Positions 1 through 9,348 of a stretch of DNA of 27,266 nt are shown here, in pieces. The translations under genes and the position numbers were made by a program. Each line of letters starts with the position of its first letter. Within the stretch, counting starts at the first letter, position 1. Location of the stretch: NCBI GenBank assembly GCA_937877625.1, contig CALFJG010000008.1, positions 1 through 27,266 on the forward strand, read 5' to 3'. A model generated the notes under the pieces. That model was given only the letters and a program-made list of their open reading frames with translations, made no database searches and had not been told where the DNA came from. Origin of the DNA: an uncultured Prevotellaceae bacterium. GTDB lineage: Bacteria; Bacteroidota; Bacteroidia; Bacteroidales; Bacteroidaceae.

Positions 1-3000
1 CATCAATCTTGACGTGTCCTTTCTTGTAGTTACCAGCCTCTTTCTGTGCTTCGGTAGGCTCGGTGTTGGTATCGGCTTCTGCCGCTGTTATCCGGACTCT
101 CTGACGGAACGAAAGGACATCGCGAGATGCGTTGCTCCTAAACATATCACCCTCGTCGTATGCCTTGTCTGCCATTGACCGCAACTCCTCGTCCGTAAAG
201 ACGGATAACGCATCTCTCAACTTCTTTTCTGCCGCGTATGCTTCCTTGACCAACTTTTCCCGTTCGGCTTCAAGCCTCTCACGCTCGGCATCAATACGTG
301 GGTCGCCTACCGTCGTCAGCATGGAACGCCGCTCATACGCCGCTTGCTGACGTTCAACACGCTCCTTGTACGCATTAAAAGCATCTTCTACAGCACTCGA
401 AATCTGATTTTCAGCACTTTTTTCGCCTTTTTCTTGCAGCGTTGCAGAATTTTCACTACCTTTGCCAGCAGAAGAGTTGGACACGTTACCGTTTGGGGTT
501 GTTGGATTGTCGGACTTGTCCGCTGCCCGCAAAGTGTTGTCAGTAGCCGACTGCTCATTCTGCTCTTCGGAGGCAGACCATTCTTCGGAAAGACCGTTTT
601 GGCCTGAAGCGCTGCCAAGTTGCCCTCCGCCTTGTCGGGCATCAAGGGTGGTAACAGGTTCAGTTGCGGAGTCTGAAGCAGGGGTAATAATCGCGCTCCC
701 TGCCCAAAGTTGAGGTCTTTTACTTAATCTCTCCACGCCTTCATAACCCGAAGAAACAATTCCGTAGAAGTCGCCCGTCTTGCTGCTGAGTAAGATGGAT
801 ATTGCACGTTTGCCTGTCTTAGCACGACCATTTTCTACAGAAAATATCAATGCCCCACCTCGCCCAAGACGAACATGGTCAAAGTTGTTCATCACATCCA
901 AGATAAACTCAATAGCCTTGTCAACATCTTTCGCGCCTGTCTCCTTGCCATGTTGACCAATCATGTGAGAAATCATAGATGGAGTTAGACGCAGAGGTGC
1001 TTTGGGATAATCTATTGCATCGAACACTTCTTGTGGTATATCCACAAGGTCTATGTCACCATCCTCGTTTTGGTAGAAACGTTCTCCGTTTCCTGCTGTT
1101 TTCTCGTTAAGAGTAAACCGTATGCCTACCAAGTCGGTTTTTCGTAACTCATCCTGTGTCGTGCTTCGTTCACCTCCTCCTGCGTCCTCGCTTCCTCCGC
1201 CGACTGCTGGAGGAGTGCCATCTTGTTGAACGCTCTCTGCTTTTCTGCGCTCCACAGCTGCTGCCCGGGCTGCTTCGATTTCTTTTCGTTTGCCATAATT
1301 CTCGTTGATAAAGTTTATTACTTTACGCAAGATGTCCTCGCGGCTCTTCACACCACCTGCAAACAGGTCTTGCTCACCCGTTGCGCTTTGTCTTGCTTCG
1401 TTATTGTATAATTGAAGTGTAATCTTCAGCAAGGTAACGCGCTTGTCGTTCAGCACGTCGGCAAGCATCAGCATGGTAGCATTATTGAAGTCTGCCACCG
1501 TCTGCAACTCGTCGGGGTCAGCGAACAACACGCCTTGACGTGCGTAGGTGCTGACTATCTCGCCGTGCTTCGCACCGCCTTGTCGTGCATCAAAGCACAA
1601 CTTCACGGCATCTGCCAACTCTCCCTGCAAAGACCAGCCTTTACCAAGGGCAATGTTATCGACAATCTCTCCAAGGGCTGTGATAACAGTCTGACGCATG
1701 GCTGGCTCTGCCGTGAGCATACGCACTACTTCGGGGTCGCCCTCAAAGGCTTTGCCTATGAGCATGTTCTCCAAGAACTCACGACCGATGGCACTCAGTT
1801 TCTCCTGTCCGCGAACACCGTCAACCATTTCTGCCAACTGTGCCTGTGGTACAACACCTGCATTGTGCAGGTCATAGACCGCGCCAAGGCTCGCCTGTGC
1901 ATCATTGTAGAAGTCGCCAAGGGTGTCATAGCCGTTGATGGTTCTGATAATACTCTTGAAACTGTTGTCGCTCACGGTCTTGCCCAGTTTAACGGCTTGC
2001 TCCGTCTTGTTCTGAGACTTCATTTCCTGCTGGTTGAACTTCGCAAAGGTCTCTGCCGTGTATGGCATAGCCTCATCGGGAACGAACGACACACGCGGAT
2101 GCTCCATCGCTCCCACCTGTTCTGCAGTGAAGCCAAACTTGGGCGCATACTCTTTCAGATAGTTCACGTATGCACCATCGGTATTGTCACGCGCTGCCAG
2201 TTCTCCGGCCATCGTCCTGCCGTTGCCCGATAACACAACACCATCATTGCTGACAACGGGAACACTCTGCAAGGCTCGCTGGTCATACTGGCGTGCAATG
2301 CGCTGTGTATGCTCCTGTGCGTCTCTGTCACGCTCATAGTCGCGGTCGTTCACGCTGTTGTCATTGGCATCCATCGGGAAACCGTCTGTCTTCTGCCACG
2401 TTACAGGGTCGTGGCTCGGCGATGATGCACCACTCTCATGCAATACGTAATGACCTTTCACGCTCTCACCATTTGGCAAGACAATCTCGTCGCGGTGTCC
2501 GTCAACCTTGGTGGCATTGTTCCACTTCTCGGTAATGGCTGGCATCGGGTTCTCGTTGCCAACGGCCTTGCGCTCTGCCTCGGCACTCTTGCGTGCCTCA
2601 TATGCGGCTTGTGCCTCTGCCACGGCTTCATCATAACGCACGGCATCCGCTGCCGCTCTGCGCGCGTTCTCCTCACGCTGAATGCCGCTCTGTATCTCAC
2701 GCACGGCTTTCCAATGCTCCAACTCCGCTTGCGCTTCATCGTATACCGCCTGTGCCTTGTCCAGAGCTTTCTCCGCTTTCTCTTCTTTACCTATGGGGGC
2801 TTCGTCGTATGCCGCCTGTGCCTTGTCAAGAGCTTTCTTCGCTTTCTCCACCGCTTTCTCGCGGTCTTTGACCGTGATGCCTATCTTCGCCGATGCTTTC
2901 TCACCGTACTTCTCCACCGCACTCTCATAACTCTTCCGCGCCTCACTCTTCAACTCCGGCTCGCCCTGCAACATCGGCTGCGCGGACGCTTGTACTGGGG

Positions 3001-6000
3001 CTTCGGCTGCTTGTACCGTCTGTTGCGATGCCAACGCTACTTTTCCACCATTTCCTTGCACAGGCGCAGGATTTTCACCAACTTTGCCGTCGGAAAGAGA
3101 ATCTTGCAGAGGAGCCGTGCCATTCTGCCTGCCCGTTTCGGGTTCTGGAACGATGTCAATACTACCGCCAGAGGTTCCTTTCTTTTCATAGGCAGTCAAC
3201 AACCAGTTGTCTGCCTTTTTTCCATACCAATCCTTGCTTACTACGGCTCTGTGAGTATCGCTTTCAAGAATGACACGATTTTCTGAAGCATAAACAACCC
3301 GCATCTTCTCAATGATACCCTGCAAATCTTCAAGCACTTCAGGATGTTTCTTGGCAATCTTCTTCAACCCAGCATTGTCATCACCATACCACAAATCTAT
3401 ATCACCGACATCCTTATGATGCAATGCGCCTACAGCATTGCCCTCCTTTCTACTCAACAAAAAATCTATAGCCGCCTTAGCCTTGCCCTTGAACTGGTCA
3501 TAGATGTTGCCAAATACACCCTTACCGACAGGCTGGGGAGAAAGCTCTACACTTGCAGGTGTTTCAGCGGAGACTCCTTGTACCGCTGCTGCTTCCACCT
3601 GTTGTGGCACAATATGGCTCACCACATCAGCTGCAAGTTTCGTCTCATGCTTGAAATGAGGCTCACCATCCATAAGGTAACCTACAATCTTACCATTAGG
3701 GTCAAAAACAGGGCCTGTAGGTGTCATACGGAACATACCCATCACAATTGCTGATTTCTCCGTTCCGTCCTCGTCGCGGATAGTCAACTCCATGTCGGCG
3801 GTATAGTAGGCTGGCGCACCTGCCACACGTACGTCTGCCTGTGGCTGTGCTGGCGTTGAGGCTTCGGGCTGCTGCGCTGCGGGTTCTTCGCCAATACCAT
3901 GACGCTGACGGTAGCCTGCCAACGCTTTCTCGTCGCGGATGCGCTGCAACGCTGAACGCTGAACGGTAGTCTGTGTGCCGTCGCCAAGTGCTACGGTGAC
4001 ATCCTCGCCGTCGGCATCGGTAGCGACAACAATGGCTTCCTCGCCAGTAGGCAATACCAACTGCTGACCCGGTACAAAGCGAACGGTACCCTGCGCCTCG
4101 TCTATCTGTGCTTGAACGTACTCCTGTCGGCTGCGCTCGATGTCGGCTTCACGCTGCTCGGCACTGGTCACCTCACCAAGCGAAGATATGCCAGTGTCTG
4201 CCGTGGGGTCTATCTGCTTGCGCTCACCAGTGGCAGGGTTATGCACTACGACAATGTTGTCACTCGATGCCTTGTCAACCATTGAACCGTCGGGCATCAT
4301 CTGCACATTGCCGTCAACGATATACACCGGTTGGTCGTGTCCCTCGCTGTCTTTCTCTTTGAGGATGGCAGGGCGCAAAGAACCGTCGGTGTGCTGCATC
4401 CGCTTGGTCTGCTCGCGCTGCTGCGCTACCATATAGGCAGCATCCTCGTTGATGCGCTGAACAACACCGTTCCACGCCTCCTGTGCTTCCGCATTGTTTG
4501 GGTCGGCAAGTTCTATGGCAATGTCCTGACGCTCCTGCGCGTCGGCTTCGTAACCTCTGGTGAAAGCTGCACTTGCAGGGTCGCCCTGCACACCATCATC
4601 AATACCAAGTAATCCTGCAATCTGACTGTCAGTTGTCGGTGCATCGGGATTGATGGGGGCTTCGCCACGCTCTGAGGCTTCCTCCTGCTTGCGTTTCACA
4701 TCGGCAAAAAGTCTGTTGGCATATTCCTCAACGGCTTTCTGCTCCTGCTCGCTTCGGCGATTGCGCTCCTTGCGGATAGCCTTGTCAACATCAATACCAA
4801 ATTCTTCATTGATTGCTGCGCGTACTTCTGATGAACCGTATTTGTCACCAAGACCGTTATAGGCATTAAGGATTTTCTCTGCCCACTCCCGTTCAACTTC
4901 GTTCATTGCTTCGGTCTTGCGCTTCATGAGGTCGAACAAAAGGTTGGCAGGTGCGCCTGTTTCCTCCGCAACGGCTTCACAAGCCTCATACATACGCTTG
5001 TTGTCGCCTCGCCAGTCAAAATAACGCTCACCCACGTCAAAGCCGTTCAACTCGGCTTGCCGGTCAATGCGGTTCACCTCAACGTCGGCACGCTTCTTGT
5101 CGCCAAAACTACGACTGGTAATCACTCCATTTGCACCGAGCGACTGCACCGTGTAACCGGTCACGTTGCCCTCTCCGTCCTTGTCTTCAAACACTCTTGA
5201 ACCCATAACGGTTGACATAGGCAAGGTGCGACCTGTGAGGTAGTAGTACATCTTCGCACGTGCCGCCTCGCTCACGCTGTTGTCGGTCATCAAATCGACA
5301 AAGCGGTTATAAGGTAGTTCAGCCTGTCCGTCGCCTCCCTCAATCATTCTGCTTGCATCGGTGGTGGTAGGACGAGCCTTGTCGTATTCTTCTTTGGCTT
5401 CGGCATAACGGCTGTACTCCTCCGTGAGTTCTTTCAAATCGCCGTAACCTCTGCTATCCAGTTCTTTCTTCTCGTCTTCGGTAAGTGCAAGGTCATCGCG
5501 TCCGTCAAGTATGGAGCGTAAACGTGTCTCAAAACCTGCCTTGCCGTTCTTGGACGCTGCCAGTTCACCGATAACGCGCGGGGCTGACTTCAACAGATGC
5601 TGCCCCTTGAAACCTGCCATCATTGCCATATTGTCCGTCCAAACGTCCATCAGCGCGTCACCACGGCGGTTGCGAAGCTCCTCAATCTTGGCTGCGCGTT
5701 CCTGCTCGTCTGCAATATAGTTGGGGCTGGTCTCATCAGACAGTGAGTTGATGAGGTCGCCATATCGTCCGTAGGTGTCGATAACCTGCGGCACAGAAAA
5801 GATTGTTCCCTCTGCCACTGTACCAACACCGAGCTCGCCGAGACGAATGCCCATCTTGCCAACGGTGCTTTCGGTGGCTCTGACAAGTTTGTCGCTCACA
5901 TTGCCGAGGTAGGGAGCAATTACACCTGTCGCCGTACCCATCATCAAGCCGTGTCCTGCACGTCCTGCCACATTGCCAAACGAGAAACCGTCTTTGCGCT

Positions 6001-7483
6001 CGCCTGTTTCCTCGTCAATGTAACCTCCCCATTTCATCTGGTCGAGGACTTCACTTCCTGCCTCGTATGCGCCTAAGTTAGCAGCACCACCGATGACACC
6101 GCCAAGCATACGACCGCCGAGCGTGGTGCCGAACTTACGCATGGCAGCTTCACCAATCATCTCACCACCGAGCCAAGTGGTGCCTTTTACGGCTGCACCA
6201 CCCCCACCGGCAGTAACCCATACCAGAGGGTCTAAGGCAAAGCCTGTAACCGCTCCTGCGATACCTGCGACCTTGTGTCCCTGCTTCTCAAAGCGGCGTT
6301 CGGCATCCTCGCGCGCTGCCCAGTCGCCTGTCGTTCCGGCTTGCGCTCGTGCCGCTGCTTGCATCAATGTTCCCATCGCGTTGCCTGCGGCTACCTTACG
6401 TAAGAAGTATTCGGCGGCATCGTGAGGCGCATTGTTGGATACTGCCAGTTCATAAATACGGCGGTCGCTCTGCTCACGCGCCATTTCCGATGCCGCTTGC
6501 TGCAACTGTTCCTCTGTGGCTTGTGGGTAGCGGTTCTTCAGTGCGCCATACATATCTTCGATGACGGACTGCTGCTTCTCTTTGCCAAGCATATTCCAAG
6601 CATCATCAGCCATACGTCGCAGGTCGTGGTGCTTCAAATGAGTAGCAAAGCCTTGTATGCCTGTATCTACATTGTCTCCACCCAATCCGCCTGTTACACT
6701 CATACCATCTGCCGCATCACGGGCAAGGTTGCGCCACGACGATTGGCTACGCTCGGATAAGTATCTACCGAACTCCTCTTTGGACCTCTCCTCGGCCTGC
6801 TGCCATACGGCCGCGGCAGCATTCTCCGGGTCGTACTTGTCAAGTGACGAACCCACGCGACGCTCAAAGTCATTCTCCATGCGCCTCTCACGGTGTCTGC
6901 GTCCCTCGTCTGTCGTACTTTCCCATCGGTCACGCTCGGCAAGGTTGAGGCGCGACTGCTCCCACCCACTGCCGACCTCCTCGCCTGTAGTCGTGTAATA
7001 ACGCTGCTCAAACGTGCCTGTCTCAGGGTTGTACTTCCGCTCGCTCGTCTTACCAAACGTGTTGCCCTTGCGGATGTTCTCCATACGTGTAGCGAAGTCC
7101 TGCTGAGACTGCTCCATACGCTTGTTCATATCGTCCAGCTGCATCTGCATACCCTTCTGCTGATGCCAACTCGGTTGCCAAACACCGCGCTCCTGTGGCT
7201 GCGCCTCCGACTGAACTACTGGCTGCGATGGTGCAACATACCCCATATCTCGCTTGAAATCATCAAACGCAGGGGGAGCGTAACCCTCTCTTTGCAATGT
7301 CGAATAAACACCGCGTAGGTTATTCTCATCCTGCATATCTCGCTTGAAAACGTCATACTCAGGTACAGTATAGCCTAAGCCTAACAGCGTCTCGCGCAAG
7401 CTTAATAAAGGCTCGTTGGTGTTTTCTTCTAAGCGATTATAGTATGCGCGAAACGTATCGTATGAATTTCTTAAATTGTTCAT
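1..7483 (-). CDS. Giant polyvalent protein, C-terminally cut by window edge (at least 2494 aa)
   Basis: One uninterrupted frame runs from the ATG at 7483-7481 to the window edge. The N-terminus has two copies of a GYxxPxxDxFKRDM motif (about residues 37-80). Residues 400-510 are Gly/Ala-rich and hydrophobic, as in membrane-active ejection proteins. Residues ~1316-1431 match the PBECR1 barnase/colicin E5-like endoribonuclease pattern (key segment VGDIDLWYG, then a TAYEKK end). A coiled coil with a 22-residue internal duplication follows (~1550-1630). Residues ~1711-2028 are a ddrB-like ParB-superfamily domain (LSGNGRTMAGELA, VPDEAMPYTAETFAKFN). Residues ~2118-2261 resemble a second PBECR-like nuclease (LTPSMISHMIGQHG). 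The last visible residues (EAGNYKKGHVKID) look like the start of the inorganic-pyrophosphatase-like domain of such proteins. Polyvalent proteins are known to be delivered with phage or conjugative DNA and to protect it in the new host. It starts 17 bp after the upstream gene, so it is probably in the same operon. Domain calls are from memory of family patterns. Confidence 0.88.
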   Translation of the reverse strand, partial: MNNLRNSYDTFRAYYNRLEENTNEPLLSLRETLLGLGYTVPEYDVFKRDMQDENNLRGVYSTLQREGYAPPAFDDFKRDMGYVAPSQPVVQSEAQPQERGVWQPSWHQQKGMQMQLDDMNKRMEQSQQDFATRMENIRKGNTFGKTSERKYNPETGTFEQRYYTTTGEEVGSGWEQSRLNLAERDRWESTTDEGRRHRERRMENDFERRVGSSLDKYDPENAAAAVWQQAEERSKEEFGRYLSERSQSSWRNLARDAADGMSVTGGLGGDNVDTGIQGFATHLKHHDLRRMADDAWNMLGKEKQQSVIEDMYGALKNRYPQATEEQLQQAASEMAREQSDRRIYELAVSNNAPHDAAEYFLRKVAAGNAMGTLMQAAARAQAGTTGDWAAREDAERRFEKQGHKVAGIAGAVTGFALDPLVWVTAGGGGAAVKGTTWLGGEMIGEAAMRKFGTTLGGRMLGGVIGGAANLGAYEAGSEVLDQMKWGGYIDEETGERKDGFSFGNVAGRAGHGLMMGTATGVIAPYLGNVSDKLVRATESTVGKMGIRLGELGVGTVAEGTIFSVPQVIDTYGRYGDLINSLSDETSPNYIADEQERAAKIEELRNRRGDALMDVWTDNMAMMAGFKGQHLLKSAPRVIGELAASKNGKAGFETRLRSILDGRDDLALTEDEKKELDSRGYGDLKELTEEYSRYAEAKEEYDKARPTTTDASRMIEGGDGQAELPYNRFVDLMTDNSVSEAARAKMYYYLTGRTLPMSTVMGSRVFEDKDGEGNVTGYTVQSLGANGVITSRSFGDKKRADVEVNRIDRQAELNGFDVGERYFDWRGDNKRMYEACEAVAEETGAPANLLFDLMKRKTEAMNEVEREWAEKILNAYNGLGDKYGSSEVRAAINEEFGIDVDKAIRKERNRRSEQEQKAVEEYANRLFADVKRKQEEASERGEAPINPDAPTTDSQIAGLLGIDDGVQGDPASAAFTRGYEADAQERQDIAIELADPNNAEAQEAWNGVVQRINEDAAYMVAQQREQTKRMQHTDGSLRPAILKEKDSEGHDQPVYIVDGNVQMMPDGSMVDKASSDNIVVVHNPATGERKQIDPTADTGISSLGEVTSAEQREADIERSRQEYVQAQIDEAQGTVRFVPGQQLVLPTGEEAIVVATDADGEDVTVALGDGTQTTVQRSALQRIRDEKALAGYRQRHGIGEEPAAQQPEASTPAQPQADVRVAGAPAYYTADMELTIRDEDGTEKSAIVMGMFRMTPTGPVFDPNGKIVGYLMDGEPHFKHETKLAADVVSHIVPQQVEAAAVQGVSAETPASVELSPQPVGKGVFGNIYDQFKGKAKAAIDFLLSRKEGNAVGALHHKDVGDIDLWYGDDNAGLKKIAKKHPEVLEDLQGIIEKMRVVYASENRVILESDTHRAVVSKDWYGKKADNWLLTAYEKKGTSGGSIDIVPEPETGRQNGTAPLQDSLSDGKVGENPAPVQGNGGKVALASQQTVQAAEAPVQASAQPMLQGEPELKSEARKSYESAVEKYGEKASAKIGITVKDREKAVEKAKKALDKAQAAYDEAPIGKEEKAEKALDKAQAVYDEAQAELEHWKAVREIQSGIQREENARRAAADAVRYDEAVAEAQAAYEARKSAEAERKAVGNENPMPAITEKWNNATKVDGHRDEIVLPNGESVKGHYVLHESGASSPSHDPVTWQKTDGFPMDANDNSVNDRDYERDRDAQEHTQRIARQYDQRALQSVPVVSNDGVVLSGNGRTMAGELAARDNTDGAYVNYLKEYAPKFGFTAEQVGAMEHPRVSFVPDEAMPYTAETFAKFNQQEMKSQNKTEQAVKLGKTVSDNSFKSIIRTINGYDTLGDFYNDAQASLGAVYDLHNAGVVPQAQLAEMVDGVRGQEKLSAIGREFLENMLIGKAFEGDPEVVRMLTAEPAMRQTVITALGEIVDNIALGKGWSLQGELADAVKLCFDARQGGAKHGEIVSTYARQGVLFADPDELQTVADFNNATMLMLADVLNDKRVTLLKITLQLYNNEARQSATGEQDLFAGGVKSREDILRKVINFINENYGKRKEIEAARAAAVERRKAESVQQDGTPPAVGGGSEDAGGGERSTTQDELRKTDLVGIRFTLNEKTAGNGERFYQNEDGDIDLVDIPQEVFDAIDYPKAPLRLTPSMISHMIGQHGKETGAKDVDKAIEFILDVMNNFDHVRLGRGGALIFSVENGRAKTGKRAISILLSSKTGDFYGIVSSGYEGVERLSKRPQLWAGSAIITPASDSATEPVTTLDARQGGGQLGSASGQNGLSEEWSASEEQNEQSATDNTLRAADKSDNPTTPNGNVSNSSAGKGSENSATLQEKGEKSAENQISSAVEDAFNAYKERVERQQAAYERRSMLTTVGDPRIDAERERLEAEREKLVKEAYAAEKKLRDALSVFTDEELRSMADKAYDEGDMFRSNASRDVLSFRQRVRITAAEADTNTEPTEAQKEAGNYKKGHVKID

Positions 7484-7500
7484 ATCTGTATTTTCTATTA

Positions 7501-8667
7501 TCAGTAGGCAGGACCCTTATTATTCTGTTTAAAGCCGACTATTCTACGCAACGCCGACTGCACCTGCTGATTGTCAAGGTTCTGCCCTATCCATTGCAAC
7601 ATCTGGTCGGAGGAAACCGACGTGTACTGTCCGTTCGCGTTGTAACCACCTGACGGGCGACCTGCGGACGGCGTCTTGCTGAACACGTACGAGATATTCG
7701 ACGGATTTAACTTACTTGAATCAACGCGAATAAAGGAACCATCACCTAAAGAGAAATCCATGTACCTGCCGTCCTGCGATGCCGCGATGCGCTGACCCTC
7801 CAATCGCTCACTGGCTTGATTATGCCTCCGCGTTTCAGCGATTTGCTGACCCTGCAAATTCTCACTTCTCTTGTTGTGACGCACATTCTCTTCATGTGTC
7901 TCATTAAACTGACGCTGATTCTCATCAAAACCTTGCTGCCAGTGGTCATTGTCGGAATCAAACTTCTTCTGCCATTGCTCATTTCTGGTGTCAAACTCCT
8001 CACGCCATTGACTTTTCTTGGTGTCAAACTCCTTGTCGCGGAACGCCACATCGTCGGCACGGTCTTGACGACCTGCATCATACTGCTGCTGCCAGTTGCT
8101 CTGCTGCTGCTCGGCTTGGGTAACGTGGAAGTTGAATTCGCGGTCTTTGTCCTTAATGTTAGCCAGAGCAAGGGCGTAATTCACAAGCCTGTCATTTTCC
8201 TTGTCGCGCTGTGACTTGGCTTTCTCATATAAAGCCCTCACTCTTTCCGACACATTCGGCATATCCATCGCTTTCTCGCCGCGAGCATGAGAAAACGCGG
8301 TGTGGAATGAACCCAAACCATCTGCAAGACGTGCAAGAAAACCAGTACGTTTCTCGCGCCTCTCACGCTCCTCACGCTCCTCTGCCGTCTCAGGCTTAAT
8401 AGCCTGCATCTGCTCGAGGAGAAACTTCTCCAACTTCTCATAATTGTTACCCCTAAACTGAGCGTATGGGCTTGTTGACGACGTGGTAACGGGCGTTGAT
8501 GATGATGACGACCCTTTGCTAACGACAGACGGTGTAGTAGCAGCAGGAGGAGTAGCAGCAGGAGACGATTGTGTGCCTCCCGCGCCGCCTCTTCCATCAT
8601 CCTGCGAAAAGTCGTATAACGACCGTACGACGCCCGGCCTTGTTGTACCATATAGATTTGCTATCAT
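7501..8667 (-). CDS. Phage-like coiled-coil protein with 11-residue repeats, putative internal virion/ejection protein (388 aa)
   Basis: No named family is recognised. Residues ~30-70 are a Ser/Thr/Pro/Ala-rich linker. A charged helical region starts near residue 75 and continues to about 300. Five consecutive 11-residue units occupy residues 209-263, the central ones of the form xWxxxFDxxNx; such hendecads favour long, weakly right-handed coiled coils. The C-terminal ~90 residues are less helical, with GGYNANGQYTSVSSDQ followed by LQWIGQNLD. It lies 14 bp downstream of the 166-aa gene and 17 bp upstream of the giant gene, so the three are almost certainly co-transcribed. Its middle position and rod-like prediction fit a T7 gp15-like role (ejected conduit protein), but this is inferred from layout, not homology. 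Confidence 0.82.
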   Translation of the reverse strand: MIANLYGTTRPGVVRSLYDFSQDDGRGGAGGTQSSPAATPPAATTPSVVSKGSSSSSTPVTTSSTSPYAQFRGNNYEKLEKFLLEQMQAIKPETAEEREERERREKRTGFLARLADGLGSFHTAFSHARGEKAMDMPNVSERVRALYEKAKSQRDKENDRLVNYALALANIKDKDREFNFHVTQAEQQQSNWQQQYDAGRQDRADDVAFRDKEFDTKKSQWREEFDTRNEQWQKKFDSDNDHWQQGFDENQRQFNETHEENVRHNKRSENLQGQQIAETRRHNQASERLEGQRIAASQDGRYMDFSLGDGSFIRVDSSKLNPSNISYVFSKTPSAGRPSGGYNANGQYTSVSSDQMLQWIGQNLDNQQVQSALRRIVGFKQNNKGPAY

Positions 8668-8681
8668 AATGACGAAGATTT

Positions 8682-9182
8682 TTAAGAATTATTCATCCCG
8701 CTCCCGAAACCGATTACACCGCCGCCAAGAGCATCACTGGCAATTTGGAAGCCATCTTTCTTCTGTCCCTGCAACTCACGAAGAGCATCATCAAGTTGCT
8801 GCTGTCTCTCGCGGTACTGACCCTCAATCTGGTCTTTGCGCTGTGCGCCAGCCACTGCAATCTGACTGGTAGCGTCTGACAGTGCTTTAGCATTAGCAGC
8901 TTTCGCGGCTGCCACACTCTCATCTGTGCCGCCCATCACCGCTTGCGTTCCTGCCACCTGCTGATTGCGCTGCCGTACCAAATCTGACGTCTGAGTAAGA
9001 ATGGCCTGAGCATCGGCACGCTGCGTTGCATCCTCGTTATACCGACGGTCGTACCAGTTTTGATTCTCACGCTTCTGCTCGTTAATCATACGCATCTGCT
9101 TCTTCAGCATCTTGTTCTTACTGATGCCGCCGAAGATGCCACCAAGCGCACCGGCTGCGCCTCCGATTATTCCGCCTAACAT
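8682..9182 (-). CDS. Small Gly-rich/coiled-coil virion-like protein, putative DNA-ejection pilot protein (166 aa)
   Basis: The N-terminus is a hydrophobic Gly/Ala helix (MLGGIIGGAAGALGGIFGG), followed by a long charged, Gln-rich helical region. Around residues 70-100 is a segment RNQQVAGTQAVMGGTDESVA, of a type I associate with recurrent proteins of Bacteroidetes phages and related elements. The C-terminus again turns Gly-rich (ALGGGVIGFGSG). A short protein with an amphipathic or membrane-inserting N-terminus and a coiled-coil body is the usual design of pilot/ejection proteins (T7 gp14, microvirus H/VP2). It is the first gene of the leftward cluster and diverges from the gene at 9349. Function is inferred from composition and context. 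Confidence 0.82.
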   Translation of the reverse strand: MLGGIIGGAAGALGGIFGGISKNKMLKKQMRMINEQKRENQNWYDRRYNEDATQRADAQAILTQTSDLVRQRNQQVAGTQAVMGGTDESVAAAKAANAKALSDATSQIAVAGAQRKDQIEGQYRERQQQLDDALRELQGQKKDGFQIASDALGGGVIGFGSGMNNS

Positions 9183-9207
9183 ACTGTATGCTTTTTAATT
9201 GATTAAA

Positions 9208-9241
9208 CAAAACTTATAAGTCACGTGCGAAATTAAGGCAA
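9208..9241 (-). promoter_or_regulatory. Possible Bacteroidetes promoter for the leftward virion-like cluster
   Basis: On the minus strand a TTG (9241-9239) is followed 22 bp later by TAAGTTTTG (9216-9208), close to the Bacteroidetes -33/-7 pattern (TTTG, 19-21 bp, TAnnTTTG) but with one extra T in the -7 box. It would place the start about 20 bp before the first ATG of the cluster. The 166-bp intergenic region is the only gap from which the cluster could start. Confidence 0.35.
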
Positions 9242-9348
9242 CAACTTTGCAACATCTTGTTATGTTTTGTTTTACCATACAAACACTACAACTCTCAGCA
9301 TTCAGACTAAATCATAAAAGTAATAGAACACACATAAAACTAATTACT

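Noticed and set aside
1412..3286. Plus-strand frames of 273 and 282 aa
   Set aside because: Antisense to the continuous giant polyvalent gene, which carries recognisable domains in the same interval.
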